DNA from: Pythium myriotylum
Taxonomy: Eukaryota; Oomycota; Peronosporomycetes; Pythiales; Pythiaceae
Assembly (NCBI GenBank): GCA_023091665.1
Contig: JALJCQ010000011.1
Coordinates: 496,001 to 560,000 of the forward strand
Length of the DNA: 64,000 bases
Direction of reading: 5' to 3'
In this document: positions 34,742 through 47,116 of the stretch, in pieces
How positions within the stretch are numbered: the stretch's first letter is position 1
Layout: every line of letters begins with the position of its first letter
Notes under the pieces: model-generated
Told to the model about the DNA's origin: nothing
What the model saw: only the letters and a program-made list of their open reading frames with translations
Databases searched by the model: none
Made by a program: the position numbers and the translations under genes

Positions 34742-35694
34742 CGTTTATGCCAAAACACACACCACAACATGCACCGACAACATCCATGTCTCGGCGAACA
34801 CGCATCCGCTACGCTCCCTCTACGCCCACGGCTCGCTCACGGCTCGCTCACGGCCCGCTCACGGCCCGCTCCGCTCGCCTGTGGCCTCTTGCCCCTGACG
34901 CCACAGACGCGCGAGTATGCCACCACGCGGACCGCGTACTCACTCGACCACTCACCGCCGACGGCACATCGCCTGCCGTGCTGTCCTAGAAGGGTACCCC
35001 TCCTGTTCGCTCGGTCTCCACCTCTCCCAACCGCGTCCGCATGGGCCCACCGGTCCTCCACGCTGCCCACGATCTCCACCATCTCCACGACCCTGGTGAT
35101 CCCCAAGATCCCCGCGACCGCAACGGCTGCAAGCGGTCCCTGTAGGTAGCCTGAGTGTTGAGTTCAACCGGGTGGTGTGGCATCTGGGACTCGGCTCGGA
35201 CTCGGACTCGGACTCGGACTCGGACTCGGCCTCAAACCGACTAGGACGCCCAGGCTCATGTCTCCCCGCGACACGCGGCCGACGAGTGGTGTGCTGGAAG
35301 GACGTGACGCTGTGGAGAAGTGGAGACATGGAGCGTGACGAAGACTGTGCGTCTGTGTCTGTGTCTGTGTCTGTGTGTGTTTCTGCGTGTGCGTGTGCGT
35401 CTGTCTCGGCCTGTGACTGCGAGTGCGAGTGCAAGTGTGGGTGTGGGTGTGGGTGGGAGCGCGAGTGAGAGCGCGAGCGAGAGCGATAGCGAGGGCGAGA
35501 GCGATAGCGATAGCGAGATCCACGCGGGTGGTGCTGGAGGTGGCGTGTGGGGCGGCGGGTTGAGCGTGCGGGCGCTGTGTGTGTTGAAGGTGTCGAACGC
35601 AGAGAAGCATGGGTGCGCACGTGTAGTGTATTTGTGTGGGTTTTGTGTTGTCTTTGGGTGGGTGTGAAGTGGTCGTTCGCGCGTGGGGTCAATT

Positions 35695-35766
35695 GGTCTT
35701 ATGGTGTAATGGTTAGCACTCTAGACTTTGAATCTAGCGATCCGGGTTCGAGTCCCGGTAGGACCT
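35695..35766 (+). tRNA. tRNA-Gln-TTG: tRNA-Gln (UUG), unit 29
   Basis: Unit 29, 35005-36251 (1247 bp): same type as unit 24; opens block B. Confidence 0.97.
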
Positions 35767-35905
35767 GTTTTTCGCGCGTTTCGGGACCGTTCAGAGGGCC
35801 ATTGGACGCGCTGTTATGTGGAGAAGACGCGTGTGTGCGTGTGTGGTTGTAGTTGTGTGCGTATAGCGCAGGAATTGTGTTTTGCGAGAGGCAGGTGTCA
35901 TGTGT

Positions 35906-35977
35906 GGTCTTATGGTGTAATGGTTAGCACTCTAGACTCTGAATCTAGCGATCCGGGTTCAAATCCCGGTAGGACCT
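35906..35977 (+). tRNA. tRNA-Gln-CTG: tRNA-Gln (CUG), unit 29
   Basis: Partner gene; body as at 914-985. Confidence 0.97.
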
Positions 35978-36953
35978 CGTTTATGCCAAAACACACACCA
36001 CAACATGCACCGACAACATCCATGTCTCGGCGAACACGCATCCGCTACGCTCCCTCTACGCCCACGGCTCGCTCACGGCTCGCTCACGGCCCGCTCACGG
36101 CCCGCTCACGGCCCGCTCCGCTCGCCTGTGGCCTCTTGCCCCTGACGCCACAGACGCGCGAGTATGCCACCACGCGGACCGCGTACTCACTCGACCACTC
36201 ACCGCCGACGGCACATCGCCTGCCGTGCTGTCCTAGAAGGGTACCCCTCCTGTTCGCTCGGTCTCCACCTCTCCCAACCGCGTCCGCATGGGCCCACCGG
36301 TCCTCCACGCTGCCCACGATCTCCACCATCTCCACGACCCTGGTGATCCCCAAGATCCCCGCGACCGCAACGGCTGCAAGCGGTCCCTGTAGGTAGCCTG
36401 AGTGTTGAGTTCAACCGGGTGGTGTGGCATCTGGGACTCGGCTCGGACTCGGACTCGGACTCGGACTCGGACTCGGACTCGGCCTCAAACCGACTAGGAC
36501 GCCCAGGCTCATGTCTCCCCGCGACACGCGGCCGACGAGTGGTGTGCTGGAAGGACGTGACGCTGTGGAGAAGTGGAGGCATGGAGCGTGACGAAGACTG
36601 TGCGTATGTGTCTGTGTCTGTGTCTGTGTCTGTGTGTGTTTCTGCGTGTGCGTGTGCGTCTGTCTCGGCCTGTGACTGCGAGTGCGAGTGCAAGTGTGGG
36701 TGTGGGTGTGGGTGGGAGCGCGAGTGAGAGCGCGAGCGAGAGCGATAGCGAGGGCGAGAGCGATAGCGATAGCGAGATCCACGCGGGTGGTGCTGGAGGT
36801 GGCGTGTGGGGCGGCGGGTTGAGCGTGCGGGCGCTGTGTGTGTTGAAGGTGTCGAACGCAGAGAAGCATGGGTGCGCACGTGTAGTGTATTTGTGTGGGT
36901 TTTGTGTTGTCTTTGGGTGGGTGTGAAGTGGTCGTTCGCGCGTGGGGTCAATT

Positions 36954-37025
36954 GGTCTTATGGTGTAATGGTTAGCACTCTAGACTTTGAATCTAGCGAT
37001 CCGGGTTCGAGTCCCGGTAGGACCT
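36954..37025 (+). tRNA. tRNA-Gln-TTG: tRNA-Gln (UUG), unit 30
   Basis: Unit 30, 36252-37510 (1259 bp): same type as unit 1; second unit of block B. Confidence 0.97.
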
Positions 37026-37164
37026 GTTTTTCGCGCGTTTCGGGACCGTTCAGAGGGCCATTGGACGCGCTGTTATGTGGAGAAGACGCGTGTGTGCGTG
37101 TGTGGTTGTAGTTGTGTGCGTATAGCGCAGGAATTGTGTTTTGCGAGAGGCAGGTGTCATGTGT

Positions 37165-37236
37165 GGTCTTATGGTGTAATGGTTAGCACTCTAGACTCTG
37201 AATCTAGCGATCCGGGTTCAAATCCCGGTAGGACCT
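37165..37236 (+). tRNA. tRNA-Gln-CTG: tRNA-Gln (CUG), unit 30
   Basis: Partner gene; body as at 914-985. Confidence 0.97.
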
Positions 37237-38206
37237 CGTTTATGCCAAAACACACACCACAACATGCACCGACAACATCCATGTCTCGGCGAACACGCAT
37301 CCGCTACGCTCCCTCTACGCCCACGGCTCGCTCACGGCTCGCTCACGGCCCGCTCACGGCCCGCTCACGGCCCGCTCCGCTCGCCTGTGGCCTCTTGCCC
37401 CTGACGCCACAGACGCGCGAGTATGCCACCACGCGGACCGCGTACTCACTCGACCACTCACCGCCGACGGCACATCGCCTGCCGTGCTGTCCTAGAAGGG
37501 TACCCCTCCTGTTCGCTCGGTCTCCACCTCTCCCAACCGCGTCCGCATGGGCCCACCGGTCCTCCACGCTGCCCACGATCTCCACCATCTCCACGACCCT
37601 GGTGATCCCCAAGATCCCCGCGACCGCAACGGCTGCAAGCGGTCCCTGTAGGTAGCCTGAGTGTTGAGTTCAACCGGGTGGTGTGGCATCTGGGACTCGG
37701 CTCGGACTCGGACTCGGACTCGGACTCGGACTCGGCCTCAAACCGACTAGGACGCCCAGGCTCATGTCTCCCCGCGACACGCGGCCGACGAGTGGTGTGC
37801 TGGAAGGACGTGACGCTGTGGAGAAGTGGAGGCATGGAGCGTGACGAAGACTGTGCGTATGTGTCTGTGTCTGTGTCTGTGTCTGTGTGTGTTTCTGCGT
37901 GTGCGTGTGCGTCTGTCTCGGCCTGTGACTGCGAGTGCGAGTGCAAGTGTGGGTGTGGGTGTGGGTGGGAGCGCGAGTGAGAGCGCGAGCGAGAGCGATA
38001 GCGAGGGCGAGAGCGATAGCGATAGCGAGATCCACGCGGGTGGTGCTGGAGGTGGCGTGTGGGGCGGCGGGTTGAGCGTGCGGGCGCTGTGTGTGTTGAA
38101 GGTGTCGAACGCAGAGAAGCATGGGTGCGCACGTGTAGTGTATTTGTGTGGGTTTTGTGTTGTCTTTGGGTGGGTGTGAAGTGGTCGTTCGCGCGTGGGG
38201 TCAATT

Positions 38207-38278
38207 GGTCTTATGGTGTAATGGTTAGCACTCTAGACTTTGAATCTAGCGATCCGGGTTCGAGTCCCGGTAGGACCT
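38207..38278 (+). tRNA. tRNA-Gln-TTG: tRNA-Gln (UUG), unit 31
   Basis: Unit 31, 37511-38763 (1253 bp): same type as unit 14; third unit of block B. Confidence 0.97.
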
Positions 38279-38417
38279 GTTTTTCGCGCGTTTCGGGACC
38301 GTTCAGAGGGCCATTGGACGCGCTGTTATGTGGAGAAGACGCGTGTGTGCGTGTGTGGTTGTAGTTGTGTGCGTATAGCGCAGGAATTGTGTTTTGCGAG
38401 AGGCAGGTGTCATGTGT

Positions 38418-38489
38418 GGTCTTATGGTGTAATGGTTAGCACTCTAGACTCTGAATCTAGCGATCCGGGTTCAAATCCCGGTAGGACCT
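38418..38489 (+). tRNA. tRNA-Gln-CTG: tRNA-Gln (CUG), unit 31
   Basis: Partner gene; body as at 914-985. Confidence 0.97.
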
Positions 38490-39453
38490 CGTTTATGCCA
38501 AAACACACACCACAACATGCACCGACAACATCCATGTCTCGGCGAACACGCATCCGCTACGCTCCCTCTACGCCCACGGCTCGCTCACGGCTCGCTCACG
38601 GCCCGCTCACGGCCCGCTCACGGCCCGCTCCGCTCGCCTGTGGCCTCTTGCCCCTGACGCCACAGACGCGCGAGTATGCCACCACGCGGACCGCGTACTC
38701 ACTCGACCACTCACCGCCGACGGCACATCGCCTGCCGTGCTGTCCTAGAAGGGTACCCCTCCTGTTCGCTCGGTCTCCACCTCTCCCAACCGCGTCCGCA
38801 TGGGCCCACCGGTCCTCCACGCTGCCCACGATCTCCACCATCTCCACGACCCTGGTGATCCCCAAGATCCCCGCGACCGCAACGGCTGCAAGCGGTCCCT
38901 GTAGGTAGCCTGAGTGTTGAGTTCAACCGGGTGGTGTGGCATCTGGGACTCGGCTCGGACTCGGACTCGGACTCGGACTCGGACTCGGCCTCAAACCGAC
39001 TAGGACGCCCAGGCTCATGTCTCCCCGCGACACGCGGCCGACGAGTGGTGTGCTGGAAGGACGTGACGCTGTGGAGAAGTGGAGACATGGAGCGTGACGA
39101 AGACTGTGCGTCTGTGTCTGTGTCTGTGTCTGTGTGTGTTTCTGCGTGTGCGTGTGCGTCTGTCTCGGCCTGTGACTGCGAGTGCGAGTGCAAGTGTGGG
39201 TGTGGGTGTGGGTGGGAGCGCGAGTGAGAGCGCGAGCGAGAGCGATAGCGAGGGCGAGAGCGATAGCGATAGCGAGATCCACGCGGGTGGTGCTGGAGGT
39301 GGCGTGTGGGGCGGCGGGTTGAGCGTGCGGGCGCTGTGTGTGTTGAAGGTGTCGAACGCAGAGAAGCATGGGTGCGCACGTGTAGTGTATTTGTGTGGGT
39401 TTTGTGTTGTCTTTGGGTGGGTGTGAAGTGGTCGTTCGCGCGTGGGGTCAATT

Positions 39454-39525
39454 GGTCTTATGGTGTAATGGTTAGCACTCTAGACTTTGAATCTAGCGAT
39501 CCGGGTTCGAGTCCCGGTAGGACCT
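39454..39525 (+). tRNA. tRNA-Gln-TTG: tRNA-Gln (UUG), unit 32
   Basis: Unit 32, 38764-39999 (1236 bp): same type as unit 27; fourth unit of block B. Confidence 0.97.
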
Positions 39526-39664
39526 GTTTTTCGCGCGTTTCGGGACCGTTCAGAGGGCCATTGGACGCGCTGTTATGTGGAGAAGACGCGTGTGTGCGTG
39601 TGTGGTTGTAGTTGTGTGCGTATAGCGCAGGAATTGTGTTTTGCGAGAGGCAGGTGTCATGTGT

Positions 39665-39736
39665 GGTCTTATGGTGTAATGGTTAGCACTCTAGACTCTG
39701 AATCTAGCGATCCGGGTTCAAATCCCGGTAGGACCT
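39665..39736 (+). tRNA. tRNA-Gln-CTG: tRNA-Gln (CUG), unit 32
   Basis: Partner gene; body as at 914-985. Confidence 0.97.
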
Positions 39737-40689
39737 CGTTTATGCCAAAACACACACCACAACATGCACCGACAACATCCATGTCTCGGCGAACACGCAT
39801 CCGCTACGCTCCCTCTACGCCCACGGCTCGCTCACGGCTCGCTCACGGCCCGCTCACGGCCCGCTCCGCTCGCCTGTGGCCTCTTGCCCCTGACGCCACA
39901 GACGCGCGAGTATGCCACCACGCGGACCGCGTACTCACTCGACCACTCACCGCCGACGGCACATCGCCTGCCGTGCTGTCCTAGAAGGGTACCCCTCCTG
40001 TTCGCTCGGTCTCCACCTCTCCCAACCGCGTCCGCATGGGCCCACCGGTCCTCCACGCTGCCCACGATCTCCACCATCTCCACGACCCTGGTGATCCCCA
40101 AGATCCCCGCGACCGCAACGGCTGCAAGCGGTCCCTGTAGGTAGCCTGAGTGTTGAGTTCAACCGGGTGGTGTGGCATCTGGGACTCGGCTCGGACTCGG
40201 ACTCGGACTCGGACTCGGACTCGGCCTCAAACCGACTAGGACGCCCAGGCTCATGTCTCCCCGCGACACGCGGCCGACGAGTGGTGTGCTGGAAGGACGT
40301 GACGCTGTGGAGAAGTGGAGACATGGAGCGTGACGAAGACTGTGCGTCTGTGTCTGTGTCTGTGTCTGTGTGTGTTTCTGCGTGTGCGTGTGCGTCTGTC
40401 TCGGCCTGTGACTGCGAGTGCGAGTGCAAGTGTGGGTGTGGGTGTGGGTGGGAGCGCGAGTGAGAGCGCGAGCGAGAGCGATAGCGAGGGCGAGAGCGAT
40501 AGCGATAGCGAGATCCACGCGGGTGGTGCTGGAGGTGGCGTGTGGGGCGGCGGGTTGAGCGTGCGGGCGCTGTGTGTGTTGAAGGTGTCGAACGCAGAGA
40601 AGCATGGGTGCGCACGTGTAGTGTATTTGTGTGGGTTTTGTGTTGTCTTTGGGTGGGTGTGAAGTGGTCGTTCGCGCGTGGGGTCAATT

Positions 40690-40761
40690 GGTCTTATGGT
40701 GTAATGGTTAGCACTCTAGACTTTGAATCTAGCGATCCGGGTTCGAGTCCCGGTAGGACCT
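40690..40761 (+). tRNA. tRNA-Gln-TTG: tRNA-Gln (UUG), unit 33
   Basis: Unit 33, 40000-41235 (1236 bp): same type as unit 27; closes block B. Confidence 0.97.
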
Positions 40762-40900
40762 GTTTTTCGCGCGTTTCGGGACCGTTCAGAGGGCCATTGG
40801 ACGCGCTGTTATGTGGAGAAGACGCGTGTGTGCGTGTGTGGTTGTAGTTGTGTGCGTATAGCGCAGGAATTGTGTTTTGCGAGAGGCAGGTGTCATGTGT

Positions 40901-40972
40901 GGTCTTATGGTGTAATGGTTAGCACTCTAGACTCTGAATCTAGCGATCCGGGTTCAAATCCCGGTAGGACCT
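40901..40972 (+). tRNA. tRNA-Gln-CTG: tRNA-Gln (CUG), unit 33
   Basis: Partner gene; body as at 914-985. Confidence 0.97.
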
Positions 40973-41937
40973 CGTTTATGCCAAAACACACACCACAACA
41001 TGCACCGACAACATCCATGTCTCGGCGAACACGCATCCGCTACGCTCCCTCTACGCCCACGGCTCGCTCACGGCTCGCTCACGGCCCGCTCACGGCCCGC
41101 TCCGCTCGCCTGTGGCCTCTTGCCCCTGACGCCACAGACGCGCGAGTATGCCACCACGCGGACCGCGTACTCACTCGACCACTCACCGCCGACGGCACAT
41201 CGCCTGCCGTGCTGTCCTAGAAGGGTACCCCTCCTGTTCGCTCGGTCTCCACCTCTCCCAACCGCGTCCGCATGGGCCCACCGGTCCTCCACGCTGCCCA
41301 CGATCTCCACCATCTCCACGACCCTGGTGATCCCCAAGATCCCCGCGACCGCAACGGCTGCAAGCGGTCCCTGTAGGTAGCCTGAGTGTTGAGTTCAACC
41401 GGGTGGTGTGGCATCTGGGACTCGGCTCGGACTCGGACTCGGACTCGGACTCGGACTCGGACTCGGCCTCAAACCGACTAGGACGCCCAGGCTCATGTCT
41501 CCCCGCGACACGCGGCCGACGAGTGGTGTGCTGGAAGGACGTGACGCTGTGGAGAAGTGGAGGCATGGAGCGTGACGAAGACTGTGCGTCTGTGTCTGTG
41601 TCTGTGTCTGTGTGTGTTTCTGCGTGTGCGTGTGCGTCTGTCTCGGCCTGTGACTGCGAGTGCGAGTGCAAGTGTGGGTGTGGGTGTGGGTGGGAGCGCG
41701 AGTGAGAGCGCGAGCGAGAGCGATAGCGAGGGCGAGAGCGAGAGCGATAGCGATAGCGAGATCCACGCGGGTGGTGCTGGAGGTGGCGTGTGGGGCGGCG
41801 GGTTGAGCGTGCGGGCGCTGTGTGTGTTGAAGGTGTCGAACGCAGAGAAGCATGGGTGCGCACGTGTAGTGTATTTGTGTGGGTTTTGTGTTGTCTTTGG
41901 GTGGGTGTGAAGTGGTCGTTCGCGCGTGGGGTCAATT

Positions 41938-42009
41938 GGTCTTATGGTGTAATGGTTAGCACTCTAGACTTTGAATCTAGCGATCCGGGTTCGAGTCCCG
42001 GTAGGACCT
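41938..42009 (+). tRNA. tRNA-Gln-TTG: tRNA-Gln (UUG), unit 34
   Basis: Unit 34, 41236-42483 (1248 bp): CTCGGA x6, GTGTCT x3, one extra GAGAGC, 11-mer x2, TCTGTG allele. The extra GAGAGC is otherwise only in unit 5. Confidence 0.97.
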
Positions 42010-42148
42010 GTTTTTCGCGCGTTTCGGGACCGTTCAGAGGGCCATTGGACGCGCTGTTATGTGGAGAAGACGCGTGTGTGCGTGTGTGGTTGTAGTTGTG
42101 TGCGTATAGCGCAGGAATTGTGTTTTGCGAGAGGCAGGTGTCATGTGT

Positions 42149-42220
42149 GGTCTTATGGTGTAATGGTTAGCACTCTAGACTCTGAATCTAGCGATCCGGG
42201 TTCAAATCCCGGTAGGACCT
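42149..42220 (+). tRNA. tRNA-Gln-CTG: tRNA-Gln (CUG), unit 34
   Basis: Partner gene; body as at 914-985. Confidence 0.97.
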
Positions 42221-43162
42221 CGTTTATGCCAAAACACACACCACAACATGCACCGACAACATCCATGTCTCGGCGAACACGCATCCGCTACGCTCCCTCT
42301 ACGCCCACGGCTCGCTCACGGCTCGCTCACGGCCCGCTCACGGCCCGCTCCGCTCGCCTGTGGCCTCTTGCCCCTGACGCCACAGACGCGCGAGTATGCC
42401 ACCACGCGGACCGCGTACTCACTCGACCACTCACCGCCGACGGCACATCGCCTGCCGTGCTGTCCTAGAAGGGTACCCCTCCTGTTCGCTCGGTCTCCAC
42501 CTCTCCCAACCGCGTCCGCATGGGCCCACCGGTCCTCCACGCTTGCCCACGATCTCCACCATCTCCACGACCCTGGTGATCCCCAAGATCCCCGCGACCG
42601 CAACGGCTGCAAGCGGTCCCTGTAGGTAGCCTGAGTGTTGAGTTCAACCGGGTGGTGTGGCATCTGGGACTCGGCTCGGACTCGGACTCGGACTCGGACT
42701 CGGACTCGGCCTCAAACCGACTAGGACGCCCAGGCTCATGTCTCCCCGCGACACGCGGCCGACGAGTGGTGTGCTGGAAGGACGTGACGCTGTGGAGAAG
42801 TGGAGGCATGGAGCGTGACGAAGACTGTGCGTATGTGTCTGTGTCTGTGTCTGTGTCTGTGTGTGTTTCTGCGTGTGCGTGTGCGTCTGTCTCGGCCTGT
42901 GACTGCGAGTGCGAGTGCAAGTGTGGGTGTGGGTGTGGGTGGGAGCGCGAGTGAGAGCGCGAGCGAGAGCGATAGCGATAGCGAGATCCACGCGGGTGGT
43001 GCTGGAGGTGGCGTGTGGGGCGGCGGGTTGAGCGTGCGGGCGCTGTGTGTGTTGAAGGTGTCGAACGCAGAGAAGCATGGGTGCGCACGTGTAGTGTATT
43101 TGTGTGGGTTTTGTGTTGTCTTTGGGTGGGTGTGAAGTGGTCGTTCGCGCGTGGGGTCAATT

Positions 43163-43234
43163 GGTCTTATGGTGTAATGGTTAGCACTCTAGACTTTGAA
43201 TCTAGCGATCCGGGTTCGAGTCCCGGTAGGACCT
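43163..43234 (+). tRNA. tRNA-Gln-TTG: tRNA-Gln (UUG), unit 35
   Basis: Unit 35, 42484-43708 (1225 bp): CTCGGA x5, GTGTCT x4, 11-mer x2, TATGTG allele, one inserted T at 42543-42544, and an 18-bp deletion in the GAGAGC/GATAGC tract near 42970. Confidence 0.97.
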
Positions 43235-43373
43235 GTTTTTCGCGCGTTTCGGGACCGTTCAGAGGGCCATTGGACGCGCTGTTATGTGGAGAAGACGCGT
43301 GTGTGCGTGTGTGGTTGTAGTTGTGTGCGTATAGCGCAGGAATTGTGTTTTGCGAGAGGCAGGTGTCATGTGT

Positions 43374-43445
43374 GGTCTTATGGTGTAATGGTTAGCACTC
43401 TAGACTCTGAATCTAGCGATCCGGGTTCAAATCCCGGTAGGACCT
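43374..43445 (+). tRNA. tRNA-Gln-CTG: tRNA-Gln (CUG), unit 35
   Basis: Partner gene; body as at 914-985. Confidence 0.97.
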
Positions 43446-44387
43446 CGTTTATGCCAAAACACACACCACAACATGCACCGACAACATCCATGTCTCGGCG
43501 AACACGCATCCGCTACGCTCCCTCTACGCCCACGGCTCGCTCACGGCTCGCTCACGGCCCGCTCACGGCCCGCTCCGCTCGCCTGTGGCCTCTTGCCCCT
43601 GACGCCACAGACGCGCGAGTATGCCACCACGCGGACCGCGTACTCACTCGACCACTCACCGCCGACGGCACATCGCCTGCCGTGCTGTCCTAGAAGGGTA
43701 CCCCTCCTGTTCGCTCGGTCTCCACCTCTCCCAACCGCGTCCGCATGGGCCCACCGGTCCTCCACGCTTGCCCACGATCTCCACCATCTCCACGACCCTG
43801 GTGATCCCCAAGATCCCCGCGACCGCAACGGCTGCAAGCGGTCCCTGTAGGTAGCCTGAGTGTTGAGTTCAACCGGGTGGTGTGGCATCTGGGACTCGGC
43901 TCGGACTCGGACTCGGACTCGGACTCGGACTCGGCCTCAAACCGACTAGGACGCCCAGGCTCATGTCTCCCCGCGACACGCGGCCGACGAGTGGTGTGCT
44001 GGAAGGACGTGACGCTGTGGAGAAGTGGAGGCATGGAGCGTGACGAAGACTGTGCGTATGTGTCTGTGTCTGTGTCTGTGTCTGTGTGTGTTTCTGCGTG
44101 TGCGTGTGCGTCTGTCTCGGCCTGTGACTGCGAGTGCGAGTGCAAGTGTGGGTGTGGGTGTGGGTGGGAGCGCGAGTGAGAGCGCGAGCGAGAGCGATAG
44201 CGATAGCGAGATCCACGCGGGTGGTGCTGGAGGTGGCGTGTGGGGCGGCGGGTTGAGCGTGCGGGCGCTGTGTGTGTTGAAGGTGTCGAACGCAGAGAAG
44301 CATGGGTGCGCACGTGTAGTGTATTTGTGTGGGTTTTGTGTTGTCTTTGGGTGGGTGTGAAGTGGTCGTTCGCGCGTGGGGTCAATT

Positions 44388-44459
44388 GGTCTTATGGTGT
44401 AATGGTTAGCACTCTAGACTTTGAATCTAGCGATCCGGGTTCGAGTCCCGGTAGGACCT
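44388..44459 (+). tRNA. tRNA-Gln-TTG: tRNA-Gln (UUG), unit 36
   Basis: Unit 36, 43709-44944 (1236 bp): shares both the inserted T (43768-43769) and the 18-bp deletion with unit 35, but has 11-mer x3. Confidence 0.97.
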
Positions 44460-44598
44460 GTTTTTCGCGCGTTTCGGGACCGTTCAGAGGGCCATTGGAC
44501 GCGCTGTTATGTGGAGAAGACGCGTGTGTGCGTGTGTGGTTGTAGTTGTGTGCGTATAGCGCAGGAATTGTGTTTTGCGAGAGGCAGGTGTCATGTGT

Positions 44599-44670
44599 GG
44601 TCTTATGGTGTAATGGTTAGCACTCTAGACTCTGAATCTAGCGATCCGGGTTCAAATCCCGGTAGGACCT
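44599..44670 (+). tRNA. tRNA-Gln-CTG: tRNA-Gln (CUG), unit 36
   Basis: Partner gene; body as at 914-985. Confidence 0.97.
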
Positions 44671-45652
44671 CGTTTATGCCAAAACACACACCACAACATG
44701 CACCGACAACATCCATGTCTCGGCGAACACGCATCCGCTACGCTCCCTCTACGCCCACGGCTCGCTCACGGCTCGCTCACGGCCCGCTCACGGCCCGCTC
44801 ACGGCCCGCTCCGCTCGCCTGTGGCCTCTTGCCCCTGACGCCACAGACGCGCGAGTATGCCACCACGCGGACCGCGTACTCACTCGACCACTCACCGCCG
44901 ACGGCACATCGCCTGCCGTGCTGTCCTAGAAGGGTACCCCTCCTGTTCGCTCGGTCTCCACCTCTCCCAACCGCGTCCGCATGGGCCCACCGGTCCTCCA
45001 CGCTGCCCACGATCTCCACCATCTCCACGACCCTGGTGATCCCCAAGATCCCCGCGACCGCAACGGCTGCAAGCGGTCCCTGTAGGTAGCCTGAGTGTTG
45101 AGTTCAACCGGGTGGTGTGGCATCTGGGACTCGGCTCGGACTCGGACTCGGACTCGGACTCGGACTCGGACTCGGCCTCAAACCGACTAGGACGCCCAGG
45201 CTCATGTCTCCCCGCGACACGCGGCCGACGAGTGGTGTGCTGGAAGGACGTGACGCTGTGGAGAAGTGGAGGCATGGAGCGTGACGAAGACTGTGCGTAT
45301 GTGTCTGTGTCTGTGTCTGTGTCTGTGTCTGTGTGTGTTTCTGCGTGTGCGTGTGCGTCTGTCTCGGCCTGTGACTGCGAGTGCGAGTGCAAGTGTGGGT
45401 GTGGGTGTGGGTGGGAGCGCGAGTGAGAGCGCGAGCGAGAGCGATAGCGAGGGCGAGAGCGATAGCGATAGCGAGATCCACGCGGGTGGTGCTGGAGGTG
45501 GCGTGTGGGGCGGCGGGTTGAGCGTGCGGGCGCTGTGTGTGTTGAAGGTGTCGAACGCAGAGAAGCATGGGTGCGCACGTGTAGTGTATTTGTGTGGGTT
45601 TTGTGTTGTCTTTGGGTGGGTGTGAAGTGGTCGTTCGCGCGTGGGGTCAATT

Positions 45653-45724
45653 GGTCTTATGGTGTAATGGTTAGCACTCTAGACTTTGAATCTAGCGATC
45701 CGGGTTCGAGTCCCGGTAGGACCT
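45653..45724 (+). tRNA. tRNA-Gln-TTG: tRNA-Gln (UUG), unit 37
   Basis: Unit 37, 44945-46209 (1265 bp): CTCGGA x6, GTGTCT x5 (only unit with five), 11-mer x3, TATGTG allele. Confidence 0.97.
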
Positions 45725-45863
45725 GTTTTTCGCGCGTTTCGGGACCGTTCAGAGGGCCATTGGACGCGCTGTTATGTGGAGAAGACGCGTGTGTGCGTGT
45801 GTGGTTGTAGTTGTGTGCGTATAGCGCAGGAATTGTGTTTTGCGAGAGGCAGGTGTCATGTGT

Positions 45864-45935
45864 GGTCTTATGGTGTAATGGTTAGCACTCTAGACTCTGA
45901 ATCTAGCGATCCGGGTTCAAATCCCGGTAGGACCT
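45864..45935 (+). tRNA. tRNA-Gln-CTG: tRNA-Gln (CUG), unit 37
   Basis: Partner gene; body as at 914-985. Confidence 0.97.
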
Positions 45936-46905
45936 CGTTTATGCCAAAACACACACCACAACATGCACCGACAACATCCATGTCTCGGCGAACACGCATC
46001 CGCTACGCTCCCTCTACGCCCACGGCTCGCTCACGGCTCGCTCACGGCCCGCTCACGGCCCGCTCACGGCCCGCTCCGCTCGCCTGTGGCCTCTTGCCCC
46101 TGACGCCACAGACGCGCGAGTATGCCACCACGCGGACCGCGTACTCACTCGACCACTCACCGCCGACGGCACATCGCCTGCCGTGCTGTCCTAGAAGGGT
46201 ACCCCTCCTGTTCGCTCGGTCTCCACCTCTCCCAACCGCGTCCGCATGGGCCCACCGGTCCTCCACGCTGCCCACGATCTCCACCATCTCCACGACCCTG
46301 GTGATCCCCAAGATCCCCGCGACCGCAACGGCTGCAAGCGGTCCCTGTAGGTAGCCTGAGTGTTGAGTTCAACCGGGTGGTGTGGCATCTGGGACTCGGC
46401 TCGGACTCGGACTCGGACTCGGACTCGGACTCGGCCTCAAACCGACTAGGACGCCCAGGCTCATGTCTCCCCGCGACACGCGGCCGACGAGTGGTGTGCT
46501 GGAAGGACGTGACGCTGTGGAGAAGTGGAGGCATGGAGCGTGACGAAGACTGTGCGTCTGTGTCTGTGTCTGTGTCTGTGTCTGTGTGTGTTTCTGCGTG
46601 TGCGTGTGCGTCTGTCTCGGCCTGTGACTGCGAGTGCGAGTGCAAGTGTGGGTGTGGGTGTGGGTGGGAGCGCGAGTGAGAGCGCGAGCGAGAGCGATAG
46701 CGAGGGCGAGAGCGATAGCGATAGCGAGATCCACGCGGGTGGTGCTGGAGGTGGCGTGTGGGGCGGCGGGTTGAGCGTGCGGGCGCTGTGTGTGTTGAAG
46801 GTGTCGAACGCAGAGAAGCATGGGTGCGCACGTGTAGTGTATTTGTGTGGGTTTTGTGTTGTCTTTGGGTGGGTGTGAAGTGGTCGTTCGCGCGTGGGGT
46901 CAATT

Positions 46906-46977
46906 GGTCTTATGGTGTAATGGTTAGCACTCTAGACTTTGAATCTAGCGATCCGGGTTCGAGTCCCGGTAGGACCT
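46906..46977 (+). tRNA. tRNA-Gln-TTG: tRNA-Gln (UUG), unit 38
   Basis: Unit 38, 46210-47462 (1253 bp): CTCGGA x5, GTGTCT x4, 11-mer x3, TCTGTG allele. Confidence 0.97.
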
Positions 46978-47116
46978 GTTTTTCGCGCGTTTCGGGACCG
47001 TTCAGAGGGCCATTGGACGCGCTGTTATGTGGAGAAGACGCGTGTGTGCGTGTGTGGTTGTAGTTGTGTGCGTATAGCGCAGGAATTGTGTTTTGCGAGA
47101 GGCAGGTGTCATGTGT

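Larger units (their letters stand above)
28774..35004 (+). repeat. Higher-order repeat block A (units 24-28)
   Basis: Five units of 1247, 1259, 1253, 1236 and 1236 bp. Units 24, 27 and 28 share a private A (for example 29095, where most units have G) together with a three-copy GTGTCT tract. Units 25 and 26 have the common TATGTG allele. The block is followed directly by a copy with the same order and the same total length, 6231 bp. Confidence 0.85.
35005..41235 (+). repeat. Higher-order repeat block B (units 29-33)
   Basis: Direct neighbour of block A with identical unit lengths in identical order (1247, 1259, 1253, 1236, 1236 bp) and the same allele in each position. It is best explained as one duplication of a five-unit segment, recent enough that I found no difference by eye. 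Confidence 0.85.
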
